Below are positions 45,772 through 53,872 of a stretch of DNA of 64,000 bases, piece by piece (within the stretch, counting starts at the first letter, position 1; each line of letters begins with the position of its first letter). Below the pieces are notes generated by a model that saw only the letters and a program-made list of their open reading frames with translations, had not been told where the DNA came from and ran no database searches. The position numbers and the translations under genes were made by a program. Location: NCBI RefSeq assembly GCF_030160835.1, contig NZ_BSPC01000004.1, positions 1 to 64,000 on the forward strand, in the 5' to 3' direction. This DNA is from Labrys miyagiensis. GTDB lineage: Bacteria > Pseudomonadota > Alphaproteobacteria > Rhizobiales > Labraceae.

Positions 45772-46878
45772 ATGGCCAGGATCACACGTGTCGAGCTCTC
45801 GATGGTGGTGCTCGAGCCCAAGGTGAAACGGGTCGATGCGATCCAGTCCTTCGTAGCGCAGGAAACCCCGATCGTGCGCATCATCGATGCCGATGGCGCC
45901 GTCGGCACCGGCTACAGCTACACCATCGGCACGGGCGGTCATTCGGTGCTGGAGCTCCTCGCCCGCACCTTCGCCCCGGCGCTGATCGGACGCGAGGCCG
46001 GCATGGTCGAGCAGATCTGGCGTGATCTCCTCTTCCTCAGCCACGCGACCACGGTTGGCGCCATCACCTCGCTGGCGCTCGCGGCGGTCGATTCCGCGCT
46101 CTGGGACCTGCGCTGCCGCAAGGCCGGCCTGCCGCTCCATGTGATGGCGGGCGGCGCACAGGAAAAGGTGCGGCTCTACACCACCGAGGGCGGCTGGCTG
46201 CAACTGGAGACGCAGGCCATCGTCGAGGACTCGCTCAAGGCCAAGGCGGATGGTTTTGGAGGGTGCAAGGTCAAGGTCGGGCGCCCTATCCGCGAGGATG
46301 TTAGCCGGCTTATCGCCGTGCGCGAGGCGGTGGGTGGGGCCTTCGAGATCTTCACCGACGCCAACCAGGCCTTCGCCGTCGACGAAGCGATCCGGCGCGC
46401 CCATCATTATCGCGAGGCCGATATTGGCTGGTTCGAGGAACCGCTGCCGGCTGACGACGTCGACGGGCATGTGCGCCTTTCCGCCTCGACCACCATCCCG
46501 ATCGCCGTGGGCGAGAGCCTCTACAGCGCCTCGCATTTCCGCGACTACCTGCAGCGCCGCGCCTGTTCGGTGGTGCAGGTGGACGTGGCGCGCATCGGCG
46601 GCATTACCCCCTGGCTCAAGGTCGCCCACATGGCGGAGAGCTTCAACGTCGCCGTCTGCCCACATTTCCTGATGGAACTGCATGTGGGCCTGTGCTGTGC
46701 TGTGCCGAATGCGCGCTGGGTGGAATATATTCCCCAGCTCGACGGCGTGACCCGTACCGGCATGCGTATCGAAGCCGGCTATGCAGTGCCGTCCGCCGAG
46801 CCTGGGCTCGGCATCGACTGGGACTGGGAGGCGCTCGGCCGCCACCAGGCCGAAGGCTCGGCGCGGGCGATTTCCTGA
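45772..46878 (+). CDS. Enolase-superfamily (mandelate racemase/dehydratase-like) enzyme
   Basis: A 368-aa enolase-superfamily protein. N-terminal capping domain, then the barrel: DSALWDLRCRKAGLPLH is the MR/MLE signature, GCKVKVG holds the Lys-x-Lys base, metal ligands follow in FTDANQAF (Asp), GWFEEPL (Glu) and VGESL (Glu), and the opposing His is in CPHFLMELH. Probably a sugar-acid dehydratase or racemase. AGGGAGG precedes ATG 45772. First gene of a three-gene operon with the binding-protein-like and GntR genes (10 and 22 nt gaps). Confidence 0.9.
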   Translation: MARITRVELSMVVLEPKVKRVDAIQSFVAQETPIVRIIDADGAVGTGYSYTIGTGGHSVLELLARTFAPALIGREAGMVEQIWRDLLFLSHATTVGAITSLALAAVDSALWDLRCRKAGLPLHVMAGGAQEKVRLYTTEGGWLQLETQAIVEDSLKAKADGFGGCKVKVGRPIREDVSRLIAVREAVGGAFEIFTDANQAFAVDEAIRRAHHYREADIGWFEEPLPADDVDGHVRLSASTTIPIAVGESLYSASHFRDYLQRRACSVVQVDVARIGGITPWLKVAHMAESFNVAVCPHFLMELHVGLCCAVPNARWVEYIPQLDGVTRTGMRIEAGYAVPSAEPGLGIDWDWEALGRHQAEGSARAIS

Positions 46879-46888
46879 GGAGCGGCGC

Positions 46889-47773
46889 ATGGCTCCTCTC
46901 GAATCCAGCAAGCGGCTGAAGCTCCTGTTCATTGCCGTGAACTGCGACGAGGATTTCTTCGGCCCCGTCCGGCGCGGCATGGCCGACGCCGCCGCGCAGA
47001 TGGGGGTGGAGGCCGAGTTCACGGGCACGGTAGGGGTCGATGCCGCTGGGATGACGGCGATCGCGCGGCGGGGGCTCGAACAGGGTGTCGACGGGCTCGC
47101 CATCGTGGTGTTCGATGCGGATGCCTTCGCGCCGGTGATCGCCGAGGCGCGCAGCCGCGGCGTGCCGGTCGTCGCCTTCAACATCGATGCCGGGCGGGGC
47201 AAGGCTGGCACGCTCAGCAGCATCGCCCAGGACTTTCCGGCTGCTGGCCGGGCCCTGGCACGGCGCGTTGCCGCCGATATCAGGCCGGGCAGCACCGTGC
47301 TGCTCACCATGCACGATCCCGGCATTTCCGCGCTGGAGGAACGGCGCGACGGCATCAAGGCGGGGCTCGCCAATCATGGCATCGAGTGGGTCGAGACCAT
47401 CACCGGCCATTACCCCGAAGAGGCGGCCCGGCACGTTCTGCGCATTCTCGCGCAGCGGCCGGAAATTTCCGCGGTGCTCGCCACCGGCCAGGCCGACACC
47501 GAGGGTGCGGCACTGGCGGCGGAGCGGATGTCGCGGCCTGTCTATGCCGCCGGCTTCGATCTCTCCCCGACGATCCTGCGCCTGATCGAAGCCGGGCATC
47601 TTGCCTGCACCACCGACCAGCAGCCCTATGCGCAGGGGCTCTATCCTGTGATCCAGCTGGTGCTGAACATCCGCTATGGCCTGCTGCCAGTCGACATGGA
47701 CGCCGGCGCCGCTATCATCGATCGCACCAATGTCGCGCGTATCGGCGCCCTGTCGGAGGCCGGCTTCAGGTGA
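46889..47773 (+). CDS. Cytosolic sugar-binding-protein-like protein
   Basis: A 294-aa type I periplasmic-binding-protein fold (RbsB/LacI-like): LKLLFIAVNCDEDFFGPVRR starts the first strand at residue 10, GVDGLAIVVFDADAFAPVIA and GTLSSIAQDFPAAGRALARR are core elements, and TTDQQPYAQGLYPVIQLVL is the late hinge. There is no signal peptide and no DNA-binding domain, and no permease or ATPase gene is near. It is therefore probably cytoplasmic. GAGGAG precedes ATG 46889. Co-transcribed with the dehydratase and the GntR regulator; a role as ligand sensor or enzyme partner is inferred only. Confidence 0.8.
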   Translation: MAPLESSKRLKLLFIAVNCDEDFFGPVRRGMADAAAQMGVEAEFTGTVGVDAAGMTAIARRGLEQGVDGLAIVVFDADAFAPVIAEARSRGVPVVAFNIDAGRGKAGTLSSIAQDFPAAGRALARRVAADIRPGSTVLLTMHDPGISALEERRDGIKAGLANHGIEWVETITGHYPEEAARHVLRILAQRPEISAVLATGQADTEGAALAAERMSRPVYAAGFDLSPTILRLIEAGHLACTTDQQPYAQGLYPVIQLVLNIRYGLLPVDMDAGAAIIDRTNVARIGALSEAGFR

Positions 47774-47795
47774 GGCCATCCAAGGAGGAGAGGCC

Positions 47796-48824
47796 ATGAG
47801 CGGAACCTTCGCCGCCGGTCGCGAGCCCGGTGCCGCCTCTGTCGGCGGACGGCGCCGGATGAACGAGATCGTCGGCCAGGTGCTGGCCGATCACATCCGC
47901 TCCGGCGCCTTGCCGGAGGGCTTCGTCATCCGCGAAAAGGCGGTGACCGATCTCTTCGGCATCGGCCGCATGCCCGCGGTGTCGGCGATGATGCGGCTGG
48001 AGGCCGAAGGCCTTGTCCACCGCCGGCCCGCCATGCGCGGAGTGATCGTGGGTCCCCGTCCGACGGATATCTCGATGCTGGGCGAACTCGGCGCCCATGT
48101 CGCGCTGCCGCCGGACATCGCGGCGGAACTGCGCATCCGCAATTGGCGCGCCTTGATCTATTCGTCGGTGGAGAAGGAGGTCGCTTCCTGCCTGCTGTTC
48201 GGGCGTTTCCAGATTCGCTCGCAGATCCTTGCGGAGCATTTCGGCGTCAGCCGCACCATCGCGCATGAATTGCTGCTCCGGCTGGAGCGGGTCGGCCTGG
48301 TGCGCCAGGAAGCCAATGCGCGCTGGTATGCAGGGCCCCTGACGCCGGACCGCATCAAGGAGCTTTACGAGATGCGTATCCTGCTGGAGCCTCCAGCGCT
48401 CCGCCAGGCCGCGCCGCGGCTCGATCCGCGCATGATCCGCGAGGGGCTGGCGCGTGTTTGCGATGCCGAAACACCGCAGGCCCGCGCCGATCAGACCCTG
48501 CTGCATCGCCTGGAAGTCGATCTGCACCACGACATCGTGCTCAAATGCAGCAATGATGAGCTGCGCGAGACGCTTTATCGCTGCCAGCTGCCGCTCATCA
48601 CGGCGCATTTGTCCTTCGGTTCCTCCCAGGAGCAGCCCGACATTCCGCGAATGATCGTCATGCACAAGGCCATTCTGAGCCATCTCGGCGAGGGTCGGGT
48701 TGAAGATGCCGCCCGCGCGCTGGAGAGCCATCTCCGGGAATCCTCCGACAACAATCCCGGGCGGCTGGCCGGTCTGCCGCCGCTCGATCACGCGCGCCTC
48801 AGCCCGTATCTCGACCCGGCCTGA
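47796..48824 (+). CDS. GntR/FCD regulator with two winged helices
   Basis: A 342-aa protein with two DNA-binding-type modules. Residues ~20-85 are a first winged helix (MNEIVGQVLADHIRSGALPE, then LFGIGRMPAVSAMMRLEAEG); residues ~112-175 are a second (SSVEKEVASCLLFGRFQIRS, then HFGVSRTIAHELLLRLERVG). An FCD ligand domain follows (IKELYEMRILLEPPALRQAA to the end), with His and Asp residues in LHRLEVDLHHDIVL suited to metal binding. AAGGAGG precedes ATG 47796. It probably controls this cluster through the palindromes at 45662-45702. Confidence 0.88.
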   Translation: MSGTFAAGREPGAASVGGRRRMNEIVGQVLADHIRSGALPEGFVIREKAVTDLFGIGRMPAVSAMMRLEAEGLVHRRPAMRGVIVGPRPTDISMLGELGAHVALPPDIAAELRIRNWRALIYSSVEKEVASCLLFGRFQIRSQILAEHFGVSRTIAHELLLRLERVGLVRQEANARWYAGPLTPDRIKELYEMRILLEPPALRQAAPRLDPRMIREGLARVCDAETPQARADQTLLHRLEVDLHHDIVLKCSNDELRETLYRCQLPLITAHLSFGSSQEQPDIPRMIVMHKAILSHLGEGRVEDAARALESHLRESSDNNPGRLAGLPPLDHARLSPYLDPA

Positions 48825-49058
48825 GGGCGCGAAGGGGTTATATCTATTGGGTGGAGTTAAGGTAAAATTGAACGGATGTGATCGCGCTACTTGCATTTAG
48901 TCGTTAATGACATCATAAAACGCCATCGAACTCGGCCGGACGTTTTGGCCGCGCGGTCCTGTGGCCGTGCACGCTGATGACCTTCCTACCAATTTCGACC
49001 AACAGCGCTTTTGTTGCACACTCGCTGCAAAGGCACGTGCCCATAGGAAAGGTTCATC

Positions 49059-49268
49059 ATGAGCACAGGTACCGTGAAGTGGTTCAACACCCAGAAGGGT
49101 TATGGTTTCATTCAGCCGGATGACGGCTCCAAGGACGTCTTCGTCCACATCAGCGCCGTCGAGCGCGCTGGTCTGCGCGATCTCCAGGAAGGCCAGAAGA
49201 TCAGCTATGAGCTGGTTGAGGACCGCCGTTCCGGCAAGATGTCGGCTGACCGCCTTTCGGCTGCGTAA
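49059..49268 (+). CDS. cspA: Cold-shock protein
   Basis: A 69-aa OB-fold RNA chaperone: [20 protein letters not shown] has RNP1, [13 protein letters not shown] has RNP2. Length is standard. Upstream gap of 234 bp allows a long leader of the kind used for cold control; no specific leader motif is recognised. A terminator follows at 49303. Confidence 0.97.
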   Translation: MSTGTVKWFNTQKGYGFIQPDDGSKDVFVHISAVERAGLRDLQEGQKISYELVEDRRSGKMSADRLSAA

Positions 49269-49302
49269 GACCTCAGCCGCGGACAACCACGGATTTCGAG
49301 AG

Positions 49303-49328
49303 GGCCGGGCGTAAGCTCGGCCTTTTTT
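49303..49328 (+). terminator. cspA terminator
   Basis: Stem GGCCGGGC / GCTCGGCC with a GTAA loop (one G-T pair) and TTTTTT. Confidence 0.92.
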
Positions 49329-49369
49329 ATTGCGCGTGACACCGATGTAGAAGCTCAAGTGGCTGTTCA

Positions 49370-49585
49370 TCGGTGCATACAGGGCTGTCATCCCCGGCGA
49401 GATCCACACAAGCTTGCTTGTGTGAGAAGGCCGAGGGAAGGGGATCCAGGGGCTTAAGGTCTCAGCCTTACGAGCCTCTGGATCCCCTTCCCCTCGCCCT
49501 CTCTCGCTTCGCTCAAGAGCGCACTCACAAGCAAAGCTTGTGAGGATACGGCCGGCGATGACAGCCCTGTGTGCATCGGTGAAGG
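49370..49585. repeat. Family E: 215-bp imperfect palindrome
   Basis: Ends ATCGGTGCATACAGGGCTGTCA-type on the left and TGACAGCCCTGTGTGCATCG on the right. Inner arms GAAGGGGATCCAGGGGCT and AGCCTCTGGATCCCCTTCCC surround a short loop. It has smaller hairpins on each side (AGCTTGCTT). The element could fold along its entire length. It lies between cspA and the decarboxylase gene. Confidence 0.85.
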
Positions 49586-49600
49586 CAATCGGAGAAGTCG

Positions 49601-51028
49601 TCAGCCCTCCCGCACGCCCCGCCACACCTGAGCGATCGCGCCGGCCGAGCGCAGGGCGTCGGCCTCACTGGTTTCCCCGCTGATGAGCGAGAGGCGCATC
49701 ACCCAGCGGCCTTGCCATTGGGCGCCGCCGGCAAAGCAGGTGCCGTCTTCCTGGAGGGCGGCGATGGTGCGGCGTGTAAGGTCGTCGCCCTTTTCCGCTC
49801 CCTCCCCCGCGCCAAAGCGCAGGATGACCTGGTTGAGCACGACATCGTTGACGATGGCGATGCCGGGCTCTTCGCGCAGCGTGTCGGCGATGAGACGGGC
49901 GAGGCGGCAATGGTGCTCCACCAGCGCGGCGATGCCCTCGCGGCCATAATGGCGGAGCATGGCCCAGGTCGCGAAGCCCCGTGCACGGCGCGACAGCTCC
50001 GGGACATAATGGGAGGGATCTCGCTCGCCGTCGCCCACCGAGGGCAGATAGCTCGCCGCGATCATCATGGCACGGCGATGGGCATCAGGGTTGCGGACGA
50101 TGGCATAGCCGCAGTCATAGGGCGTCTGAAGCCATTTGTGCCCATCCGTCGCCCAGGAATCGGCGCCTTCGATGCCATCGGCCAGCGCGGCGCGCGTGGG
50201 GCAGGCGCGGGCCCACAGGCCAAAGGCGCCATCAACATGGATCCAGCAATTGGAATGAACGCGGGTGGCGTGAATGATCGCCGGATGCGGATCGAAGGCC
50301 CCGGTGTTGATCTGGCCCGCCTGCGTGACCACGATGAGGGGTGCGTCCCAGTCGACATTGCGCATCACCCTGGTGAAGGCGTCGGGCAGCATGGCGCCTT
50401 CCCTGTCGGTGGCGATACGGGTGACCCGCTCGTGGCCAAGGCCGAGATATTGCAGGGCCGAAAACACGGTGGAATGCGCGGCATCACCGATCAGCACCTG
50501 GATCGGCGGCGCGTCGAACAGGCCCTTGGCCTCGACATCCCAGCCGAGCCGACGCAGCACCTCGCTGCGGGCGGCCGCCAGCGCCACGAAATTGGCGACG
50601 GTAGCGCCGGTGACGAAACCGACCGAGGCTTCCCGCGGCAGGTCGAGCAGGTCAAGCAGCCAGCGCGCTGCCACCGTCTCGCAGGCCGCGGCCGAGGGGG
50701 AGGCGGTGTGGTTGCCGGCATTCTGACCCCAGGTCGAGGTCATCCAGTCGGCGACGACTCCGACGGGGTGGGAACCGCCGATCACCCAGCCGAAGAAGCG
50801 GTTGCCCGTGGTGGCATGCAATCCGGGCGTGGCGCGCCGCACCAGGTCTTCCAGCACCGTCTCGGCTGGTTCGCCCGTCTGTGGCGTCGGCATCTCGAAG
50901 GCGGCCAGAGCCTCGGCATAACCAACCTCCGGCCGTTGCGGGCGCTCGTCGAGCCCAGCGCGAAAAGCAAAGGCCAACTTTGCCGCCTGGGCGAACAGAT
51001 GCGCGATATTGGTCGGCGGCTCCGTCAT
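49601..51028 (-). CDS. PLP-dependent group II decarboxylase
   Basis: A 475-aa aromatic-amino-acid/glutamate-decarboxylase-type PLP enzyme. Seen: GWVIGGSHPVGVVADWMTS, NHTASPSAAACETVAARWLL, the PLP pocket SVGFVTGATVANFVALAAAR, CWIHVDGAFGLWA with the pyridine-N Asp, and the PLP lysine in ATDGHKWLQTPYDCGYA. The substrate could be an aromatic or acidic amino acid; the sequence does not decide. Same strand as the class II aldolase gene, 54 nt downstream of it, so perhaps co-transcribed. Confidence 0.9.
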   Translation of the reverse strand: MTEPPTNIAHLFAQAAKLAFAFRAGLDERPQRPEVGYAEALAAFEMPTPQTGEPAETVLEDLVRRATPGLHATTGNRFFGWVIGGSHPVGVVADWMTSTWGQNAGNHTASPSAAACETVAARWLLDLLDLPREASVGFVTGATVANFVALAAARSEVLRRLGWDVEAKGLFDAPPIQVLIGDAAHSTVFSALQYLGLGHERVTRIATDREGAMLPDAFTRVMRNVDWDAPLIVVTQAGQINTGAFDPHPAIIHATRVHSNCWIHVDGAFGLWARACPTRAALADGIEGADSWATDGHKWLQTPYDCGYAIVRNPDAHRRAMMIAASYLPSVGDGERDPSHYVPELSRRARGFATWAMLRHYGREGIAALVEHHCRLARLIADTLREEPGIAIVNDVVLNQVILRFGAGEGAEKGDDLTRRTIAALQEDGTCFAGGAQWQGRWVMRLSLISGETSEADALRSAGAIAQVWRGVREG

Positions 51029-51082
51029 CTCAGGCCTCCCCGGCCTCTTCTCGTTATCGGGATTATGACAGAACCGTCGCCC

Positions 51083-52150
51083 TCATGAAGCCTTCGCCTT
51101 GGCGTCGAGCGCCTGCCGGTATTTCTCGGCTTCCCAATGGGTGAGCTGATAATCCTGTTCCGGCGTCAGGCGCTGGATCGCGGCGCCGGCCGGCAGGCGC
51201 GAGGCGACGTTCCAGAGGCAGAGCGCCAGCGCGTCGGCCGCGGTCGTGGTCCGGCGATGCAGCACGATGCCGAGCCCCGGCAACACCAGCATGGGCGGCG
51301 GGCCGTCCTTGGCCTCGGGCTTGCGGATGGCTTCGCCGGCGGCGATGTCGTCGGTCTCGATCACGCCCGGGCCGAGAAAGACGACATGGTCGGGATAAAG
51401 CGAGCCGCCGCGCACATGGCCGGCGCTGACCGGATCGAGCGCCACGCCATGCACGATCGGGTTGGCGGGCAGCCGGTAGTTCGTGCCTGCGACGATCGCC
51501 GCGAGCTTGCCGAGATCGGCTTCCTGCGCCGGGCGATGCGGCAAAGCGAGGGCCTGGCAGACACGGTTCAACCTGTCCTCGACCTCGGCGACGCTGGCGC
51601 CAGAGACGACGAGGCCGTGATTGCCGAGGATCAGCACGTTGGTGGCCGGCGTCGAACGCGCCAGGATCTCCTCCGACAGCGGCACGCCGGGCCGGCAATA
51701 GGGCACGAAGGCCGAGGCAACGTCGCCGAGCGTGGCGAATCGCCTGGCGATCTCAGCCTCGCAGCCCGGCTGCACGGCATGGGCGAGCGTCTCGACGCAA
51801 TGGATATGGGCGACCACGGCATGGGGAATGACGGCATGCACGCTCGTCTCGATCGAGGGCCGCAAATTGAGGCTGTTGCGGGCCTGGTCGACGAAATCGA
51901 CGGCGGTCTCGGCTCGCGGATCCTTGTCGGCTAGGGCGGCGAGGAAGTCCGCCAGCACGACCGGCACCATGATGTCGCGCTCCAGCGCATGGGCGAGCCA
52001 GGTGCCGGAGGCCTTGATCCACATCGCGCCGTCATGCTTGAGCGAGGTGTTGCCACCCGCCGCCTGGGTGCGGTCGGAATTCTGGCCGAGCGTTGCCGAG
52101 AAGGCGTTGAGGGCCTGGAATTCGCTATTGGCAGCCATAGGATGGGTCAT
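51083..52150 (-). CDS. Class II aldolase/adducin-family protein
   Basis: A 355-aa protein of the class II aldolase family in the form seen as the N-terminal half of RhaD-type rhamnulose-phosphate aldolase/dehydrogenases. Seen: QAAGGNTSLKHDGAMWIKAS, the metal His pair in VVAHIHCVETLAHA, NVLILGNHGLVVSG with a further His. The dehydrogenase half is absent. Possible roles: retro-aldol cleavage of a ketose 1-phosphate. Start near 52150; an internal ATG four codons in is also possible. Confidence 0.85.
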   Translation of the reverse strand: MTHPMAANSEFQALNAFSATLGQNSDRTQAAGGNTSLKHDGAMWIKASGTWLAHALERDIMVPVVLADFLAALADKDPRAETAVDFVDQARNSLNLRPSIETSVHAVIPHAVVAHIHCVETLAHAVQPGCEAEIARRFATLGDVASAFVPYCRPGVPLSEEILARSTPATNVLILGNHGLVVSGASVAEVEDRLNRVCQALALPHRPAQEADLGKLAAIVAGTNYRLPANPIVHGVALDPVSAGHVRGGSLYPDHVVFLGPGVIETDDIAAGEAIRKPEAKDGPPPMLVLPGLGIVLHRRTTTAADALALCLWNVASRLPAGAAIQRLTPEQDYQLTHWEAEKYRQALDAKAKAS

Positions 52151-52212
52151 GCAGTGGTGTCTCCGAGTGTACTGGCTGCGGGTTCGTGAACGCCGGGCTG
52201 TTGAGGGCGTGT

Positions 52213-52317
52213 CGTCATTCCAGCGTAGCGTATCCTCATAGGCTTTACTTGTGAGGGAGGACGCCGGAATCCACGGACATGACCTTTTCCTTGTGGAACT
52301 GCGTTCACGGATTCCGG
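52213..52317. repeat. Family A repeat, diverged copy 4
   Basis: CGTCATTCCAGCG at the left, ACGCCGGAATCCACGGACAT, then GTTCACGGATTCCGG. The core differs from copies 1-3. It lies in the 352-bp gap between the aldolase and hypothetical genes; nothing else is recognised in that gap. Confidence 0.65.
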
Positions 52318-52502
52318 ATTGCTCACCGAGGCGTTGGCCGACTTAACCGTCACATCTGATGGCGCGGACGAGCCTGTCGACCGGCAAGACAGCGAGCAGG
52401 AAGGGCTGGAGTCATTGACCGTTATCAATGATTCATAGGCCATGGCTTTTGCGAGAGCGATGCTCTATTGAGGATTATTCCCCTCCAGATTCTTGTTGCT
52501 CG

Positions 52503-53120
52503 ATGAAGACGCCAATCAAACCTTTCGTTGTCGAGGTGAAGCGCTCGCGTTCCGGCATTTCGGCTAGAGAGCCAGTCCAGATCCGGCAGCCCATACTGGC
52601 CGAGACGATCGCCCCTCCCGTTCCTGCCTCTCACACCGAAGCACGCCAGTTGGCCGAGCAGGCATTCAGGTCCTTGACGACCGCCTCAACTAACCAGCGT
52701 GAGGAAGTCTTCAGCGCCGAGAATGTATTTCGAGCACCAGCGCGGCCTGTAACGACAGAGACCTCCGGCGTTGCAGTCGTGGCGGATGAACCGCCGGTGC
52801 AGATGGCGCCAGCACAGGAAACGGCGCCATCCAAGCTGCCCGAACCTCGTGCCAAGAAGGTGCGGGTTGCGACGGCGCCCGCAAAGAAAGGACGGCCCCC
52901 GAAAGCTGCCTCTGCAGCGAAGGCTCCGGCGGGCATTACCGCGACGCGAACGCAACAGGATCCGCCCGCGCCAGTCCCGAAGGCGTTTCCGCCATCAGCA
53001 CCGGCTGTGCAGGTCGTGCCGGAAACGCAGCCCGCTGGGGAAGAGCACCCAAACACCCGGCAAAGCTGGGGATGGGGTCCCGGCGAGCGCTGGAAGAAGC
53101 GGTTGCGGCATTTGCGCTAA
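52503..53120 (+). CDS. Hypothetical Pro/Ala-rich basic protein
   Basis: A 205-aa low-complexity protein. N-terminal KPFVVEVKRSRSGISAREPV is the most ordered part. The middle is Ala/Pro/Lys-rich with KKGRPPKAASAAKAPAG, which resembles an AT-hook (GRP core), and the tail SWGWGPGERWKKRLRHLR is strongly basic. No membrane segment or signal. The composition suggests a disordered nucleic-acid-binding protein, but this is inference. Start at ATG 52503; upstream codons look non-coding. Confidence 0.6.
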   Translation: MKTPIKPFVVEVKRSRSGISAREPVQIRQPILAETIAPPVPASHTEARQLAEQAFRSLTTASTNQREEVFSAENVFRAPARPVTTETSGVAVVADEPPVQMAPAQETAPSKLPEPRAKKVRVATAPAKKGRPPKAASAAKAPAGITATRTQQDPPAPVPKAFPPSAPAVQVVPETQPAGEEHPNTRQSWGWGPGERWKKRLRHLR

Positions 53121-53248
53121 AGGGTGCGGGCACTATCCTGAAGGCTCGAAGCTCGATCTCAGCCTGACGACTCAGGCGGCATGCAACAGCCGGGCCGGTG
53201 GGAACATGCTCCGCACTCTTGCAGGCACCAGCCTCGTTTCTTTGGCAA

Positions 53249-53872
53249 TTAATATTTCAGGATCTCGGACAATTCTTGTGCTCGTTGGGCAATATTGGAG
53301 CTTTCGAACAGCGTCTTCCCCACCACTGCGAGTTCAACCCGCGATAGGGCCGGCGAGATAAGCTGCTCAGCCTGCAAGTTGCCATCCACGATGACGCGTG
53401 TTGTGGCAGGCACCTTGTGGAGCCGAGCCAGTGCGTCGCTGGAGAAAGCCCCGCCGCCAGGCGGGGCGGTGAGCAGCAGCAGGCCATCGGCTGAGGTCAT
53501 GATGGCTTCTGCTTTCTCGATCGGGGAATCCGGCAGCAGGGCGAGATAGGCACGTGCTCCGGCCGCGCGCACGGCATCAAGGAGCGCCTCGGGTTCACAA
53601 GTAGCTTCAAGATGAAACGCCACGCTGCGGACGCCTAATTCTGCAAAGCGCCTGGCCCATGCCTTGGGATGCTCCACCATGAGGTGTACATCGATCGGGA
53701 CCGGGTATTCCTTGACGAGGCGGCGGACGACGCTTTCGCCAAAGCCAAAGGCGGGAGCAAAGCGCCCGTCCATGATGTCGACATGGAACGAGGCGCTATA
53801 GGGGGCCACCGCTGCGATCGCCTCATGCAGTCGGAAGGGGTCGGCGGCATAGAGGCTGGGAGAAAGCTTCAT
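53249..53872 (-). CDS. Ribulose-phosphate 3-epimerase-family enzyme
   Basis: A 207-aa TIM barrel of the RPE/allulose-6-phosphate epimerase family. Seen: KLSPSLYAADPFRLHEAI (Ser of the phosphate end), FHVDIMDGRFAPAFGFG with metal His and Asp, VPIDVHLMVEHP with the next His, and the last metal/acid Asp in RVIVDGNLQ. It would move the C3 hydroxyl of a ketose phosphate. The GGGAF segment differs from housekeeping RPE (GFGGQ-type). It is the last gene of the sugar operon, overlapping the ATPase stop by 4 nt. Confidence 0.9.
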   Translation of the reverse strand: MKLSPSLYAADPFRLHEAIAAVAPYSASFHVDIMDGRFAPAFGFGESVVRRLVKEYPVPIDVHLMVEHPKAWARRFAELGVRSVAFHLEATCEPEALLDAVRAAGARAYLALLPDSPIEKAEAIMTSADGLLLLTAPPGGGAFSSDALARLHKVPATTRVIVDGNLQAEQLISPALSRVELAVVGKTLFESSNIAQRAQELSEILKY

